DNA from: Acidobacteriaceae bacterium
GTDB lineage: Bacteria > Acidobacteriota > Terriglobia > Bryobacterales > Bryobacteraceae
Reading direction: 5' to 3'
Length of the DNA stretch: 64,000 nucleotides
Assembly: GCA_019240405.1 (NCBI GenBank)
Contig: JAFAYL010000056.1
Location: forward strand, 25,075-89,074
Below, in pieces: positions 20,118 through 30,084 of the stretch. Below the pieces are notes generated by a model. The model was not told the origin of the DNA. It made no database searches and was given only the letters and a program-made list of their open reading frames with translations. Within the stretch, counting starts at the first letter, position 1; every line of letters begins with the position of its first letter. Both the position numbers and the translations under genes were made by a program.

Positions 20118-21449
20118 TCAGAAGCCGCGCTCCATCGGCATTGCGAGTGGAGCATCGACCAGAAAGTCTGCATCACGAATTTCGACCATCGCGTCGCGGA
20201 TCGCTTGTTCCTTTGCAGGCTCGGTTGTCACAACAAAAGGCAAATCCCGCCAATCTTCTCTGGGAAGCTGCAATACGGCGTCAATGCCGATATTGTGTTT
20301 GGCGAGGATGGTTGCGAGCGTTGCGATGATGCCGGCTTTATCTTCAACACGAAACCGCAAATAGTACGGCGATTCCTGAGTTCGAATGGAGAGCGGCTTA
20401 TATTCGCCAAGCCGCTCATGCGCGAATGGGCTCACGCGCGCGTGGCTTCCGAATCTGATTTCTCGCGCGACCCGCATCAGATCGCTCACGACGGCAACGC
20501 CGGTGGGCTTGGAACCCGCGCCGCGCCCGTAATAAAACGTATCCTCGCTGTATGCGCCTCTGATCCAGATCGCGTTATATGCTCCCTTGACCTGAGCAAG
20601 AATCGCAGACTGCGGAATCAAGCTTGGCCGGACGGAAAGGAACAAGCCTTCGGGGGTCTGTCGCGCAACGCAGAGCAAACGGATCGTGTGCTTGAGTTGA
20701 TGCGCATATTCAAAGTCGATTGGCATCAACCGGCGAATGCCCTCCGTAAAAACATCCGCCGCGGTCAGCTTCTCTCCAAAAGCGAGCGCTGCCAAGATCG
20801 TCAGCTTTGCACGAGCGTCAAGTCCATCGATATCCGATGAGGCATCCGCCTCGGCATATCCCAATTTTTGCGCATCCGCAAGCACCGATTCAAAAGCAGC
20901 ATTGCTTTTTTCTATTTCAGTCAGGATGAAATTACTGGTACCGTTCAGGATTCCATACAGCTCGATGATGCGATCTCCCGCAATACCTTCTCTCAAGACA
21001 GAGTGAATCGGAATTCCACCGGCCACGCTCGCCTCCATTGCCAAATTCGTGCCATTCTGATTCGCAAGTGCCCACAACTCGGGACCGCGTAGCGCGATGA
21101 GTTCTTTATTCGCCGTCACGACCGACTTTCCGGCCCGCAGAGACTCTTCCACGATATGTCCGGCAGTACCGATGCCCCCGACAGCTTCGACGATCACCTC
21201 GAGGTCAGGATGGCCAACAAGCTCGCGCCAGTTAGTCGTGCGAACGACGTGATCAGTGAGCGGCGGTAGAGTTTTTTGCTGAAGATTGCGACTGCAGACC
21301 GCATTCACCTGAAGCGGAAATCCGAGCTTTTCTTCAATCGAGCGGGCGTTCTCGATCAAAATCTGCAGCGTGCCCAGTCCCACGTTGCCAAGCCCTATGA
21401 TGCCGACCCTCACTTGCTTGTCGCGAAGCTCCTGGTCTCGCGGCTTCAT
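20118..21449 (-). CDS. hom: Homoserine dehydrogenase
   Basis: Converts aspartate semialdehyde to homoserine with NAD(P)H on the way to threonine and methionine. The N-terminal Rossmann domain shows GxGxxG at 19-24 (GLGNVG). The central catalytic domain has TANKELIA and GGIPIH followed by GILNGTSNFI. The C-terminal ACT domain (about 350-430, YYLRFRVEDKAGIIATLA) is usual for this type and implies feedback control by an end product, typically threonine. Length 443 is normal. The gene is divergent from the small secreted-protein gene at 21473; the two starts are about 23 bp apart, so promoters must overlap. Confidence 0.95.
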   Translation of the reverse strand: MKPRDQELRDKQVRVGIIGLGNVGLGTLQILIENARSIEEKLGFPLQVNAVCSRNLQQKTLPPLTDHVVRTTNWRELVGHPDLEVIVEAVGGIGTAGHIVEESLRAGKSVVTANKELIALRGPELWALANQNGTNLAMEASVAGGIPIHSVLREGIAGDRIIELYGILNGTSNFILTEIEKSNAAFESVLADAQKLGYAEADASSDIDGLDARAKLTILAALAFGEKLTAADVFTEGIRRLMPIDFEYAHQLKHTIRLLCVARQTPEGLFLSVRPSLIPQSAILAQVKGAYNAIWIRGAYSEDTFYYGRGAGSKPTGVAVVSDLMRVAREIRFGSHARVSPFAHERLGEYKPLSIRTQESPYYLRFRVEDKAGIIATLATILAKHNIGIDAVLQLPREDWRDLPFVVTTEPAKEQAIRDAMVEIRDADFLVDAPLAMPMERGF

Positions 21450-21472
21450 AAGTGGCTTATGATAGCAACCGT

Positions 21473-21811
21473 ATGGATGATACGCGCCGTTTCGCGTTGC
21501 TGTCTTTAATAGCTTCGCCGTTACTGCGCGCGAAAGGGCAGGAGCAGCAGAACCCTAGCCGGCAACTGCCGGTTCCGCCTAGCCCCGAAGAGGATCGAAA
21601 ACTTCCCAACGGCAAATCGCAAAACGACGCGATCGCCAAAGCGGCGCATGAGCAGGCTCTCAAAGACACCAAGGAGCTGATCACCGTAGCTGAACAGCTT
21701 CAAGATGAATTGCAAAAGGCGGGAAGCTATGTGGTTCCCGTCTCCTCGCTCAAGAAGACGGAAGAGATTGAAAAGCTTGCGCGACGGATTCGCGGACGAC
21801 TGAAAGAATAG
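21473..21811 (+). CDS. Small putative secreted protein, charged
   Basis: A protein of about 112 residues that I do not recognise. A short N-terminal hydrophobic stretch (FALLSLIASPLL) looks like a weak signal peptide. It is followed by a Pro/Gln-rich segment and a Lys/Glu-rich, largely helical region (EQALKDTKELITVAEQLQDEL) that could form a coiled coil. The ATG at 21473 is chosen because it places the hydrophobic stretch at the N-terminus; a frame from 21452 is also open. It precedes pyrR by about 100 bp on the same strand. Confidence 0.6.
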   Translation: MDDTRRFALLSLIASPLLRAKGQEQQNPSRQLPVPPSPEEDRKLPNGKSQNDAIAKAAHEQALKDTKELITVAEQLQDELQKAGSYVVPVSSLKKTEEIEKLARRIRGRLKE

Positions 21812-21908
21812 CTCAAGTCCAGCGCACGGCCAAAACCTACCGCCCCGCCAACTAGCTCGCCGTCCCAGCCATGATAACCTGACGTGACAGCAATAGTTAC
21901 CTCTGCTG

Positions 21909-22484
21909 ATGTCTCAAATCCGCGAGAAGAAGCAGCTCATGAGTGCGTCGGAAATCGACCGTACACTCGTGCGTCTCGCTCACGAGATTCTGGAAAAAAC
22001 CGCTAAGGTTGAGCGCCTCGCATTCATCGGGATAAAGCGCCGGGGCGTCCCGCTCGCGCAGCGACTCGCGGCCAAGATTGAGAGCCTCGAAGGACGCAAG
22101 ATTCCGACAGGCATGCTAGACATTAATTTGTACCGCGACGATCTCTCGACGGTTGGCGAGCGGCCGGTCATACAGGCAAGGCAAATCGATTTTGCGGTCG
22201 CAGGGAAAGATATCGTTCTGATGGATGATGTGCTTTACACGGGTCGAACCATCCGTTCCGCGCTTGACGCGCTCTTCGATCATGGGCGGCCGGCGCGCGT
22301 TCAATTGTTGGTGCTAATTGATCGTGGTCATCGAGAATTGCCGATCGAGGCTCGCTATGTCGGGCGCCTGGTGCAAACCAGCTCAAAGGAAATCATTGAA
22401 GTGAAATTCAATGAAGTGGATGGTCAAGAAAGAGTTTTGCTCGTCGAAAAAGTGGATGACCCGGTCTTCCAAGACATGAAGTAG
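21909..22484 (+). CDS. pyrR: Bifunctional pyr operon regulator / uracil phosphoribosyltransferase
   Basis: PyrR binds UMP or PRPP, regulates pyr mRNA by attenuation in many bacteria, and has side activity as uracil phosphoribosyltransferase. The PRPP-binding loop VLMDDVLYTGRT is at 103-114, and the family segment FIGIKRRGVPLAQRL is near 39-53. The length of 191 is normal. The gene starts at ATG 21909 and heads pyrR-pyrB-pyrC, separated from pyrB by 9 bp. I see no clear attenuator hairpin in the 97 bp upstream, so the mode of regulation is open. Confidence 0.95.
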   Translation: MSQIREKKQLMSASEIDRTLVRLAHEILEKTAKVERLAFIGIKRRGVPLAQRLAAKIESLEGRKIPTGMLDINLYRDDLSTVGERPVIQARQIDFAVAGKDIVLMDDVLYTGRTIRSALDALFDHGRPARVQLLVLIDRGHRELPIEARYVGRLVQTSSKEIIEVKFNEVDGQERVLLVEKVDDPVFQDMK

Positions 22485-22493
22485 CAGGTACGG

Positions 22494-23405
22494 ATGCGGA
22501 GAGGTCTGCTTGATATTGAATCCCTCACGCGCCCCGAAATCGAAGCCATTTTGGCTCGTTCCAAGGATTTTCAACCCGCTCCTCGCGAGCCCTTCAAACG
22601 ATTTGAAAGCTTGCGCGGACAAACGATTGTAAATCTTTTCTTCGAAGCATCCACGCGCACGAGAACCAGCTTCGAAATCGCTGCTAAGCGGTTAGGCGCC
22701 GACCTGATTTCAATTACAGCTTCCGGCTCAAGCGTTTCGAAAGGCGAATCCTTGGTTGACACACTCAACACTCTCGGCGCAATGCGGCCCGATGCCATTG
22801 TCATGCGCCATTCCGCATCGGGTGCGCCACATTTTCTTTCGCGCTATTTGCCGGTGCCGATTGTCAATGCGGGCGATGGAACGCACGAGCATCCAACGCA
22901 GGCATTACTAGATGCGTTGACAATTAGAGATCGCCTGGGAACTCTCGAAAATTTGCGCGTGGCCATTATTGGCGACATCGCTCACAGCCGCGTCGCACGA
23001 TCCAACATCTTTCTACTCTCCAAATTCGGCGTACATGTTGTGCTCTGCGGTCCCGCTTCCCTGCTCCCGCGCGAGATGGGCCAATTAGCGCCAGCTATCG
23101 AGCTGACCACCGATATGGAGGAAGCCATTCGGAACGCCGACGTAATTATGATGTTGCGCGTACAATTGGAGCGCCAACACGAGCCCGGATTTGCTACGAA
23201 TGAATACTTTCAGTTCTTCGGCTTGCGGCCGGAGCATATTGAACTGGCGAAACCAAATTTGATTGTCATGCATCCGGGGCCCATTAACCGGGGCCGTGAA
23301 ATCTCTTCCGAAGTAGCCGATTCACAGCGCTCGGTTATTCTCAACCAGGTAGAGAACGGGGTGGCGATTCGAATGGCTGTTCTCGAGCGAGTTCTCACGC
23401 AATGA
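22494..23405 (+). CDS. pyrB: Aspartate carbamoyltransferase catalytic subunit
   Basis: Condenses carbamoyl phosphate with aspartate, the second step of pyrimidine synthesis. The carbamoyl-phosphate loop STRTRTS is at 53-59 and HPTQ at 133-136; MHPGPINRG near the end is also typical. At 303 residues it is a standard catalytic chain; no pyrI is present. It starts with ATG at 22494, and its stop overlaps the pyrC start in ATGA. Confidence 0.97.
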   Translation: MRRGLLDIESLTRPEIEAILARSKDFQPAPREPFKRFESLRGQTIVNLFFEASTRTRTSFEIAAKRLGADLISITASGSSVSKGESLVDTLNTLGAMRPDAIVMRHSASGAPHFLSRYLPVPIVNAGDGTHEHPTQALLDALTIRDRLGTLENLRVAIIGDIAHSRVARSNIFLLSKFGVHVVLCGPASLLPREMGQLAPAIELTTDMEEAIRNADVIMMLRVQLERQHEPGFATNEYFQFFGLRPEHIELAKPNLIVMHPGPINRGREISSEVADSQRSVILNQVENGVAIRMAVLERVLTQ

Positions 23406-24685
23406 GTAAGCTCGTCGTCAAGAACGGTAGGGTTGTGGATCCGTCTCAAGAGTTGGATCGCGTCTGCGACGTTGGCATTGAAGACGACGTGATTCTTGAA
23501 ATCGAGGATGGCATTTCAACAGTGGGCTGCGAGCAGTTCGACGCATCGGGTCTAGTCGTCGCGCCGGGTTTCATCGATATGCACGTTCATCTTCGGGAAC
23601 CTGGATTTGAACATGCGGAAACAATAGAAACGGGCTCGCGGGCCGCTGCTGCGGGAGGCTTCACCTCAATCTGCTGCATGCCGAACACCGAGCCGGTAAA
23701 CGATAAACCCACGGTCACGAGCTACATCATCGATCGGGCGCGCCGGTCCGCAATCGTGAATGTGTACCCCATAGGCGCGATTACAAAGAATAGCGCCGGC
23801 AAAGAACTATCGGCGATTGCGTCCATGAAGCAGGCTGGTATTGTCGCGATTTCGGACGACGGAAAGCCCGTGATGAACGCGCGAGTTTTGCGGCGGGCTA
23901 TGGAGTTTGCGCAGGCGCTTAACATTCCACTTATCCAGCACTGCGAGGATCTGGATCTGAGCGCTGGCGGGCTCATGCATGAAGGCCTCGAATCCACTCG
24001 TCTCGGCTTGCGCGGTATACCCCGCACTTCAGAGGACGTCATGGTCGCGCGAGATATTCTTCTGGCTGAACTGACCGGCGCTCGCTATCATGTGGCGCAC
24101 GTCTCTTCGAAAAATTCGGTTGAAATGGTGGCGTTCGCCAAACGCCGGGGTCTGCCGGTAACCTGTGAAGCAACTCCGCATCACTTCGCGCTGTGCGATT
24201 CCGAAATGCGGCCCTACGATAGCAATTTCAAAATGAAGCCGCCGTTACGGGAGCGCTGCGACTTGGAAGCGATTACGCAGGGAATTGTACACGGGGTCAT
24301 TGATGCCATTGCAACCGACCATGCTCCTCACCCTGGAGATGAAAAAATGCAAGAGTTCGAGCGGTGCCCTTTTGGCATCATCGGCCTGGAAACTGCGCTG
24401 GGTTTGGGGCTCGAGCGGCTGTACCATTCGGACAAAATAGACATCTCGCGTCTGATTAGCCTGTTCAGTAAAAAGCCCGCAGAGATTCTGTCGCTCGATC
24501 GGGGAACTTTGCGCGTGGGCGCGGCAGCGGATATCACTATTTTTGATCTGGAGCGCGACTGGACATACGACGTGAATCGCTCACCATCAAAGAGCCGCAA
24601 CACGCCATTTCACAGACATAAGTTCAGAGGCGGACCGGTGGCTACGATCGTAGCCGGCCAGATTGTGTGGCGACTCGAGGCATAG
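23402..24685 (+). CDS. pyrC: Dihydroorotase
   Basis: Closes carbamoyl aspartate to dihydroorotate, third step of the pyrimidine pathway. The amidohydrolase metal site appears as DMHVHLREPG (H61, H63). Further ligand segments are IQHCED, HVAHVSS and ATDHAPH. It belongs to the longer type I class (427 residues), the kind that usually occurs beside pyrB. The start overlaps the pyrB stop. The 3' end overlaps the convergent selA gene by 44 bp. Confidence 0.96.
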   Translation: MSKLVVKNGRVVDPSQELDRVCDVGIEDDVILEIEDGISTVGCEQFDASGLVVAPGFIDMHVHLREPGFEHAETIETGSRAAAAGGFTSICCMPNTEPVNDKPTVTSYIIDRARRSAIVNVYPIGAITKNSAGKELSAIASMKQAGIVAISDDGKPVMNARVLRRAMEFAQALNIPLIQHCEDLDLSAGGLMHEGLESTRLGLRGIPRTSEDVMVARDILLAELTGARYHVAHVSSKNSVEMVAFAKRRGLPVTCEATPHHFALCDSEMRPYDSNFKMKPPLRERCDLEAITQGIVHGVIDAIATDHAPHPGDEKMQEFERCPFGIIGLETALGLGLERLYHSDKIDISRLISLFSKKPAEILSLDRGTLRVGAAADITIFDLERDWTYDVNRSPSKSRNTPFHRHKFRGGPVATIVAGQIVWRLEA

Positions 24686-25991
24686 CCGCGTGCACAGCGG
24701 ACACTAGCGACTCTTCTTCCTGGTCCGCAACTGTCCGCATATCCAAAATGATCTTGTCGCGTTCGATTCGCGCAATCACCGGCACTGAAGCCCGCCGCAA
24801 ATTGCCCTCGAAAGCAACTGGATTGTGGACCGCCAGTTCGACGACCCAGGTAGTAAGCACTTGATCCGGTGTAGAACCACCGCCTATCGCAGATTCATCC
24901 TCGCGAATCACGGCATTCAGCCCTTCGAGCCTCCTCAAGACGCGTTCGGCGCGCTGGTGGATTTCTTCAACCGACGTGAAGATCATCTGTAGCGTTGGAA
25001 TCGACTGCCAGCTTCCCTTTAGCACGTGCCTGAGTGTCGTTTCGAGAGCTTCGACAATCAACTTGTCCACGCGAAATGCCCGGTACATCGGATTGCGCCG
25101 GACCCGGTGAACGAGTTCCGCGTCGCCTGCGACGATTCCACTCTGAGGACCACCAAGGAGTTTGTCGCAACTGAACGAAACTAAGTGGGCTCCGGCGGCC
25201 AGGCTGTCGGAAACGAGCGGCTCGTCGATTCCTAGCGTATGGAGATCGACCAAACAGCCGCTACCCAGATCTTCGTAAACCGGGATGTCATGAGCTCGTC
25301 CTAACTGCACGAGATCTTTCAGCTCCGGGCGTTCTGTAAAACCGGTCACGCGAAAATTCGACGGATGCACGCGTAATATCAGCCGTGTGCGGTCGTTGAT
25401 TGCCTCCCTGTAATCATTCACGTGCGTGCGATTCGTGGTTCCCACTTCGCGCAAGATTGCGCCTGAGCGGGTCATGATCTCCGGAATCCGAAATCCATCA
25501 CCGATCTCGATTAGCTCGCCGCGCGAAACGATGACTTCATGATTGGCGGCAAGCTCGTTCAAGACCAGGTAAACAGCCGCAGCGTTATTGTTGACAACGA
25601 TCGCTGCGAGTCCGAGCAGGTGCTCGAGAAGGCGGGCTGTATGCACATCGCGTTTGCCGCGCCGTCCGGTTTCGAGATCGTATTCCAGATTTGAATATCG
25701 CGGAATCGGGTCAAAATCAGCGAGGGGCGCTCGCCCTAAATTGGTATGAAGGATCACGCCCGATGCATTGATCACCGGTCGAAGAGAGGGCCTGAGAAGA
25801 GCAGCGATGCGATTCTCGACCGCTTGCGCGACTGGAATGTCCCCGATGTCAGCACCGTTGATCAGCGCTTTTCGCCGTTCTGCTAGCTCAGCACGAACTT
25901 CGTTCGCTAGCAGCTTGCGAGGCAAGCGGTCAAGGTGTTTCAATTGGCGCAGCACTTCGTCAACGGACGGTAGTGTGCGAACCGACTGCAT
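24642..25991 (-). CDS. selA: L-seryl-tRNA(Sec) selenium transferase
   Basis: SelA is a PLP enzyme that converts seryl-tRNA(Sec) to selenocysteinyl-tRNA(Sec) with selenophosphate. Recognisable segments are INASGVILHTNLGRAPL near 74-90, YEDLGSGCLVDL near 239-250 and SFSCDKLLGGPQSG, whose K277 should bind PLP. Length 449 is typical. Its ATG directly follows the uvrA stop with no spacing, so the two are probably one transcript. No selB, selD, tRNA-Sec or obvious selenoprotein gene is in the window. The end overlaps pyrC, which is convergent. Confidence 0.95.
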   Translation of the reverse strand: MQSVRTLPSVDEVLRQLKHLDRLPRKLLANEVRAELAERRKALINGADIGDIPVAQAVENRIAALLRPSLRPVINASGVILHTNLGRAPLADFDPIPRYSNLEYDLETGRRGKRDVHTARLLEHLLGLAAIVVNNNAAAVYLVLNELAANHEVIVSRGELIEIGDGFRIPEIMTRSGAILREVGTTNRTHVNDYREAINDRTRLILRVHPSNFRVTGFTERPELKDLVQLGRAHDIPVYEDLGSGCLVDLHTLGIDEPLVSDSLAAGAHLVSFSCDKLLGGPQSGIVAGDAELVHRVRRNPMYRAFRVDKLIVEALETTLRHVLKGSWQSIPTLQMIFTSVEEIHQRAERVLRRLEGLNAVIREDESAIGGGSTPDQVLTTWVVELAVHNPVAFEGNLRRASVPVIARIERDKIILDMRTVADQEEESLVSAVHAAMPRVATQSGRLRS

Positions 25992-28931
25992 CTAAGCGAT
26001 TGCTCTTTGAGCAAGAACCCGCTTCAAATACTTGCCGGTGTGCGATTCCGGCACGTTGGCCACGGCTTCCGGCGTACCCTGCGCGACAATGCGGCCACCG
26101 GCTTCCCCGCCCTCGGGTCCTAAATCGATAATCCAATCAGCAGCTTGAATCAGATCGAGATTGTGCTCGATGAGGAGAATGCTTCCTCCATTGCGGATTA
26201 AGCGCTCGAATGATTCGAGCAGTTTGGCAATATCGTCAAAATGTAGGCCGGTGGTTGGCTCATCAAATAGGAACAGCGTGCCTTCGCACGTTGATTGGGC
26301 CAGATGCGCGGCGAGTTTGACACGTTGCGCTTCGCCGCCACTCAGCGTTGTGGCCGATTGACCGAGCCTGAGATAACCCAGCCCGACATCCTGGAGCACT
26401 TTAAGCCGCGCTGCCAGTCGAGGCGTTCCTGCGAAAAACGAGAGCGCCTCGCGGATTGTCAACTGCAGCACCTCGTGAATGTTGAGACCCTTATACCTGA
26501 TGTCCAGAACACTCGATTTATACCGCGTACCTTTGCATTCATCGCACACGAGTTCAACATCTGCGAGAAATTGCATCTCAACTGTCACGGTGCCATCACC
26601 TTGACAAGTTTCGCAGCGGCCGCCTGGAACATTAAACGAGAAATGACCCGCATTGTAGCCTCGCCTTTCAGCTTCGGGCGTAGACGCAAAGAGATCGCGA
26701 ATCAAATCGAACGCTTTCACATAGGTAACGGGATTCGATCGCGGAGTTCTGCCGATCGGCGATTGATCCACCATAATGACACTGGTGAGAAGATCGGCGC
26801 GCTCGACGCGCTTAAGTGCGATTTTCCGGGCAGCGTTGTGAACGTCGTCACTCCCGGCGTTCTCTCGCGGTTTGTTTACGTGTAAATCCAGAGCTCGATA
26901 AATCACATCCTGGACCAGGCTCGATTTTCCGGAACCGGAAACGCCTGTAACGGCAACCAGGATTCCGAGCGGAATCTCTACATCGATATTTTTGAGATTA
27001 TTCGCCTTCGCTCCAATGAAGCGAATGACTCTTTTGGGGTTGACTTTCCGGCGATCAAGCGAACGCGATACTTTCAGCTCGCCGCGGAGATATCGGCCTG
27101 TAAGCGACTGCGCGCTTTCCCTAAAAGATAGCTCCTTGGAGGAAGGCGGGAAAAGCAATTGATGATAGGAGCCGGAGAAGATCACTCGGCCGCCGTTTTC
27201 GCCTGCGCCAGGGCCTAGGTCGAGAATGTGATCCGACTCTCTCATTACGTCGGGATCGTGCTCGACAACGATGATTGTGTTTCCGAGTTCCCGAAGATCT
27301 TTGAGTATGTGAATCAGCCGCGCTGTATCACGTGTGTGAAGGCCGATGGATGGCTCGTCCAGCACATAGGTTGCTCCAACCAGGCGCGATCCGAGACACG
27401 TGGCAAGCTGAATGCGCTGCGCCTCACCACCGGAGAGTGTCGCGGAAAGCCGGTCGAGAGTCAAGTATTCCAACCCGACATCATTCAGAAACTTACATCT
27501 TTGCCGGATTTCGTCCAGCACGCGGTCGGCAATGGCCGATTCTTCGGGGCTCAGTTGCAAGTTATCAAAGAATGCCTGCGCGTGCGCTATGTTCATTCGC
27601 AACACGTCAGCGATATTCGATTCCCCGAGCCGAACCCATAACGCCTGCGGCCGCAAGCGCGCGCCGCGGCATGCCGAACATTCCGTGTAAGCGCGATAGC
27701 GGCTCATGAACACGCGGACATGAACTTTGTACTTCTTCCGTTCCACCTCTTCGAAAAAGCGATGGATGTGGGTTCGGACGAACTCTTTTTCGTGCGAGCT
27801 CAGTTCCGCATAGGGGACATTCAGTCGAGCCTTGCCGCGAGACTTCGGCTTAAATTCTTCTTCGTAGTACCACTCGTATTGAGGCTTGGTCCAGGGATCC
27901 ACGGCCCTGCTCTCGAGCGACAATGTCGGATCCGGAATAATAAGATCGAGATCGTAATCGATCGTGTTTCCAAAACCCTGACAAACGGGGCAAGCTCCGA
28001 TCGGGCTGTTAAAGCTGAAGAGCGTCGGTTCCGGAGGCGTCGCGACGAGGCCGCAGACTTTGCAGGCGAATTTTTCATTGAAGTGAAGCGTTCGCGGTTC
28101 AGCTACGCCCGCTTCCTGAAAGAAAATTTCACCCGCTTCGCGATAGCAGATCTCGACGGTATCCACTAATCGCTGGTGCAAATCCGATTGAATGACAAGA
28201 CGGTCTGCAAGCACGTAGACGGGTTGAGTGAAATTGATATCGAGAAGAGATTCGGGAGTGGAAAACTCAAAAACGCGTCCGTCTTGGAAAAGCCGGTTGA
28301 AGCCTTTTTTTCGAAGCTCAAACAGGTGGTCACGTAACGCCGCTGCGTGTGCGCCACTATCTTTTTTTGAGCTACTTTCTTTAGCGGGAACATTGACTGG
28401 AAAGAGCGCGTACCAGCGCGATCCTTCCGGCTGCACAAGCATTGCACTCGCGACTTGATCGACTGTGTCGCGCTGTATGCGGCGGCCATCGTTTGGACAA
28501 TAGGTCCGCCCCGCGCGCGCGTACAACAGCCGGATGAAATCGTAGAGCTCCGTTGCAGTCGCCACGGTCGAGCGCGGATTGCGAGTCTGATTCTTTTGAC
28601 GGATCGCGATCGGCGGCGCGATGCCCAAAATTTCATCGACATCGGGCTTTTCCATGCGCTCGAGGAACTGGCGCGCATACGCAGAGAGCGACTCGACATA
28701 GCGCCGCTGACCCTCAGCGTAGATCGTATCGAAGACGAGCGAAGATTTCCCGGAACCAGAAACACCCGTTACGACGGTAAGTTTGTTGTGCGGAATGTCC
28801 ACATTGATATTTTTGAGATTGTGGACGCGCGCGCCGCGGATGCCGAGAAAGGGCTGAGCAGCCGCTTTCACTTCTTCCGCCAAAGCCGTTTCACACGACG
28901 ATAAGCTAAAGTTTTCCGGGATCGTTTGCAC
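25992..28931 (-). CDS. uvrA: Excinuclease ABC subunit A
   Basis: UvrA is the damage-recognition ATPase of nucleotide excision repair. It has two ABC ATPase halves. The first Walker A (GVSGSGKSS) is at 56-64 and the second GVSGSGKSS lies near residue 665. LSGGEAQR signatures occur in both halves, and [10 protein letters not shown] / [10 protein letters not shown] are the Walker B regions. Zinc-binding cysteines appear around [10 protein letters not shown] and in CETCQGDG...CDECKG. At 979 residues it is slightly longer than most, largely from inserted loops in the first half. The gene is divergent from mutY, about 75 bp away, and is followed at once by selA. Confidence 0.97.
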   Translation of the reverse strand: MQTIPENFSLSSCETALAEEVKAAAQPFLGIRGARVHNLKNINVDIPHNKLTVVTGVSGSGKSSLVFDTIYAEGQRRYVESLSAYARQFLERMEKPDVDEILGIAPPIAIRQKNQTRNPRSTVATATELYDFIRLLYARAGRTYCPNDGRRIQRDTVDQVASAMLVQPEGSRWYALFPVNVPAKESSSKKDSGAHAAALRDHLFELRKKGFNRLFQDGRVFEFSTPESLLDINFTQPVYVLADRLVIQSDLHQRLVDTVEICYREAGEIFFQEAGVAEPRTLHFNEKFACKVCGLVATPPEPTLFSFNSPIGACPVCQGFGNTIDYDLDLIIPDPTLSLESRAVDPWTKPQYEWYYEEEFKPKSRGKARLNVPYAELSSHEKEFVRTHIHRFFEEVERKKYKVHVRVFMSRYRAYTECSACRGARLRPQALWVRLGESNIADVLRMNIAHAQAFFDNLQLSPEESAIADRVLDEIRQRCKFLNDVGLEYLTLDRLSATLSGGEAQRIQLATCLGSRLVGATYVLDEPSIGLHTRDTARLIHILKDLRELGNTIIVVEHDPDVMRESDHILDLGPGAGENGGRVIFSGSYHQLLFPPSSKELSFRESAQSLTGRYLRGELKVSRSLDRRKVNPKRVIRFIGAKANNLKNIDVEIPLGILVAVTGVSGSGKSSLVQDVIYRALDLHVNKPRENAGSDDVHNAARKIALKRVERADLLTSVIMVDQSPIGRTPRSNPVTYVKAFDLIRDLFASTPEAERRGYNAGHFSFNVPGGRCETCQGDGTVTVEMQFLADVELVCDECKGTRYKSSVLDIRYKGLNIHEVLQLTIREALSFFAGTPRLAARLKVLQDVGLGYLRLGQSATTLSGGEAQRVKLAAHLAQSTCEGTLFLFDEPTTGLHFDDIAKLLESFERLIRNGGSILLIEHNLDLIQAADWIIDLGPEGGEAGGRIVAQGTPEAVANVPESHTGKYLKRVLAQRAIA

Positions 28932-29006
28932 GATGAAGGATCAATCAGCTCCCGCAGCTACAAGACGTAATGGCGCGGGAAAACGAGGTTTCCTCACCAG
29001 TATAGG

Positions 29007-30062
29007 ATGATTCGCGAACTGCTTTTGTCGCACCGGGAAATAGACCATTTTCGTGGCGAGCTCCTCGGTTGGTTTGCCCGTCACGCGCGCGATTTGCCGT
29101 GGCGGCACACACGGGACCCATACCACATTCTGGTTTCTGAGATTATGCTTCAACAGACCCGTGTTGTTACTGCGATTCCCTACTACGAACGGTTTCTGAC
29201 ACGTTTTCCGACACTTGAGAAGCTCGCGGATGCACCGGAATCAGAGGTACTCGCCGAATGGGCGGGGCTGGGATACTATCACCGGGCACGCAATCTTCAA
29301 AAAGCGATGCAATTCGCCCGCGATGCGGGACGTTTTCCGGACACCATGCCGGAGATCCGAAACCTTCCCGGGGTTGGGGATTACACAGCGGCCGCGGTCG
29401 CGAGCATTAGCTTCAATCTTCCGGAGCCCGCGCTTGATGGCAATGTGTTTCGCGTATTGAGCCGGGTGTTTGACGATGAAACGAATATCGCCTCACACAC
29501 CGCCCGCGAGCACTTCTCAGCGCTCGCACGTGACGTGCTCGATCGCGATCAACCGGGCACGTTCAATCAGGCAATGATGGAACTCGGGGCAACAGTTTGC
29601 CTCCCCAAGAGTCCACATTGCCTGATCTGTCCTGTCGCGGGCCTCTGCCGGGCGCGGCTGCATGGGTGCGAAAACGTTCGACCTGTCAAAACAAAACCTC
29701 GCTCCAGCGTGGAGCAGCGGCGGGTATTGCTCTGGGTCGAGCGTAATGGAAGCATTTTGGTCTGGCAGCGCCCCGAGACGTCTCGCCTCATGGCTGGCTT
29801 CTGGGAGCTGCCCGAGCCGGCTCAGCTTCCAAGCGCCGCCAGAGGGCGGAAAATGGGCCGTTTTCGCCACACCATCACATTTCACCGATATCTCTTCGAG
29901 GTAATCGAAACTACTTGCGTAGACGGATCGTCGGATATGGGCGGATGCAAATGGATGGCGCTGAGTGACTTAGAGAATCTGCCCGTGAGCACGATCTTAA
30001 GGAAAGCAAGGCGAATTGTCGAAAAAACCAAGTCGAAACACAGGGCTGCTTTTTGCAGCTAA
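29007..30062 (+). CDS. mutY: A/G-specific adenine glycosylase
   Basis: MutY removes adenine mispaired with 8-oxoguanine. The catalytic glutamate is E45 in SEIMLQQT. The helix-hairpin-helix LPGVGDYTAAA is at 120-130, with catalytic D144 in ALDGNVFRV. The 4Fe-4S cluster ligands are C198-x6-C205-x2-C208-x5-C214. A NUDIX-like C-terminal domain follows (about 235-340) and recognises the oxidised guanine. ATG at 29007 is near the family start. It lies 75 bp from the divergent uvrA, pairing two repair genes. Confidence 0.95.
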   Translation: MIRELLLSHREIDHFRGELLGWFARHARDLPWRHTRDPYHILVSEIMLQQTRVVTAIPYYERFLTRFPTLEKLADAPESEVLAEWAGLGYYHRARNLQKAMQFARDAGRFPDTMPEIRNLPGVGDYTAAAVASISFNLPEPALDGNVFRVLSRVFDDETNIASHTAREHFSALARDVLDRDQPGTFNQAMMELGATVCLPKSPHCLICPVAGLCRARLHGCENVRPVKTKPRSSVEQRRVLLWVERNGSILVWQRPETSRLMAGFWELPEPAQLPSAARGRKMGRFRHTITFHRYLFEVIETTCVDGSSDMGGCKWMALSDLENLPVSTILRKARRIVEKTKSKHRAAFCS

Positions 30063-30084
30063 ACTGAAATACAGAGGTAACTGG

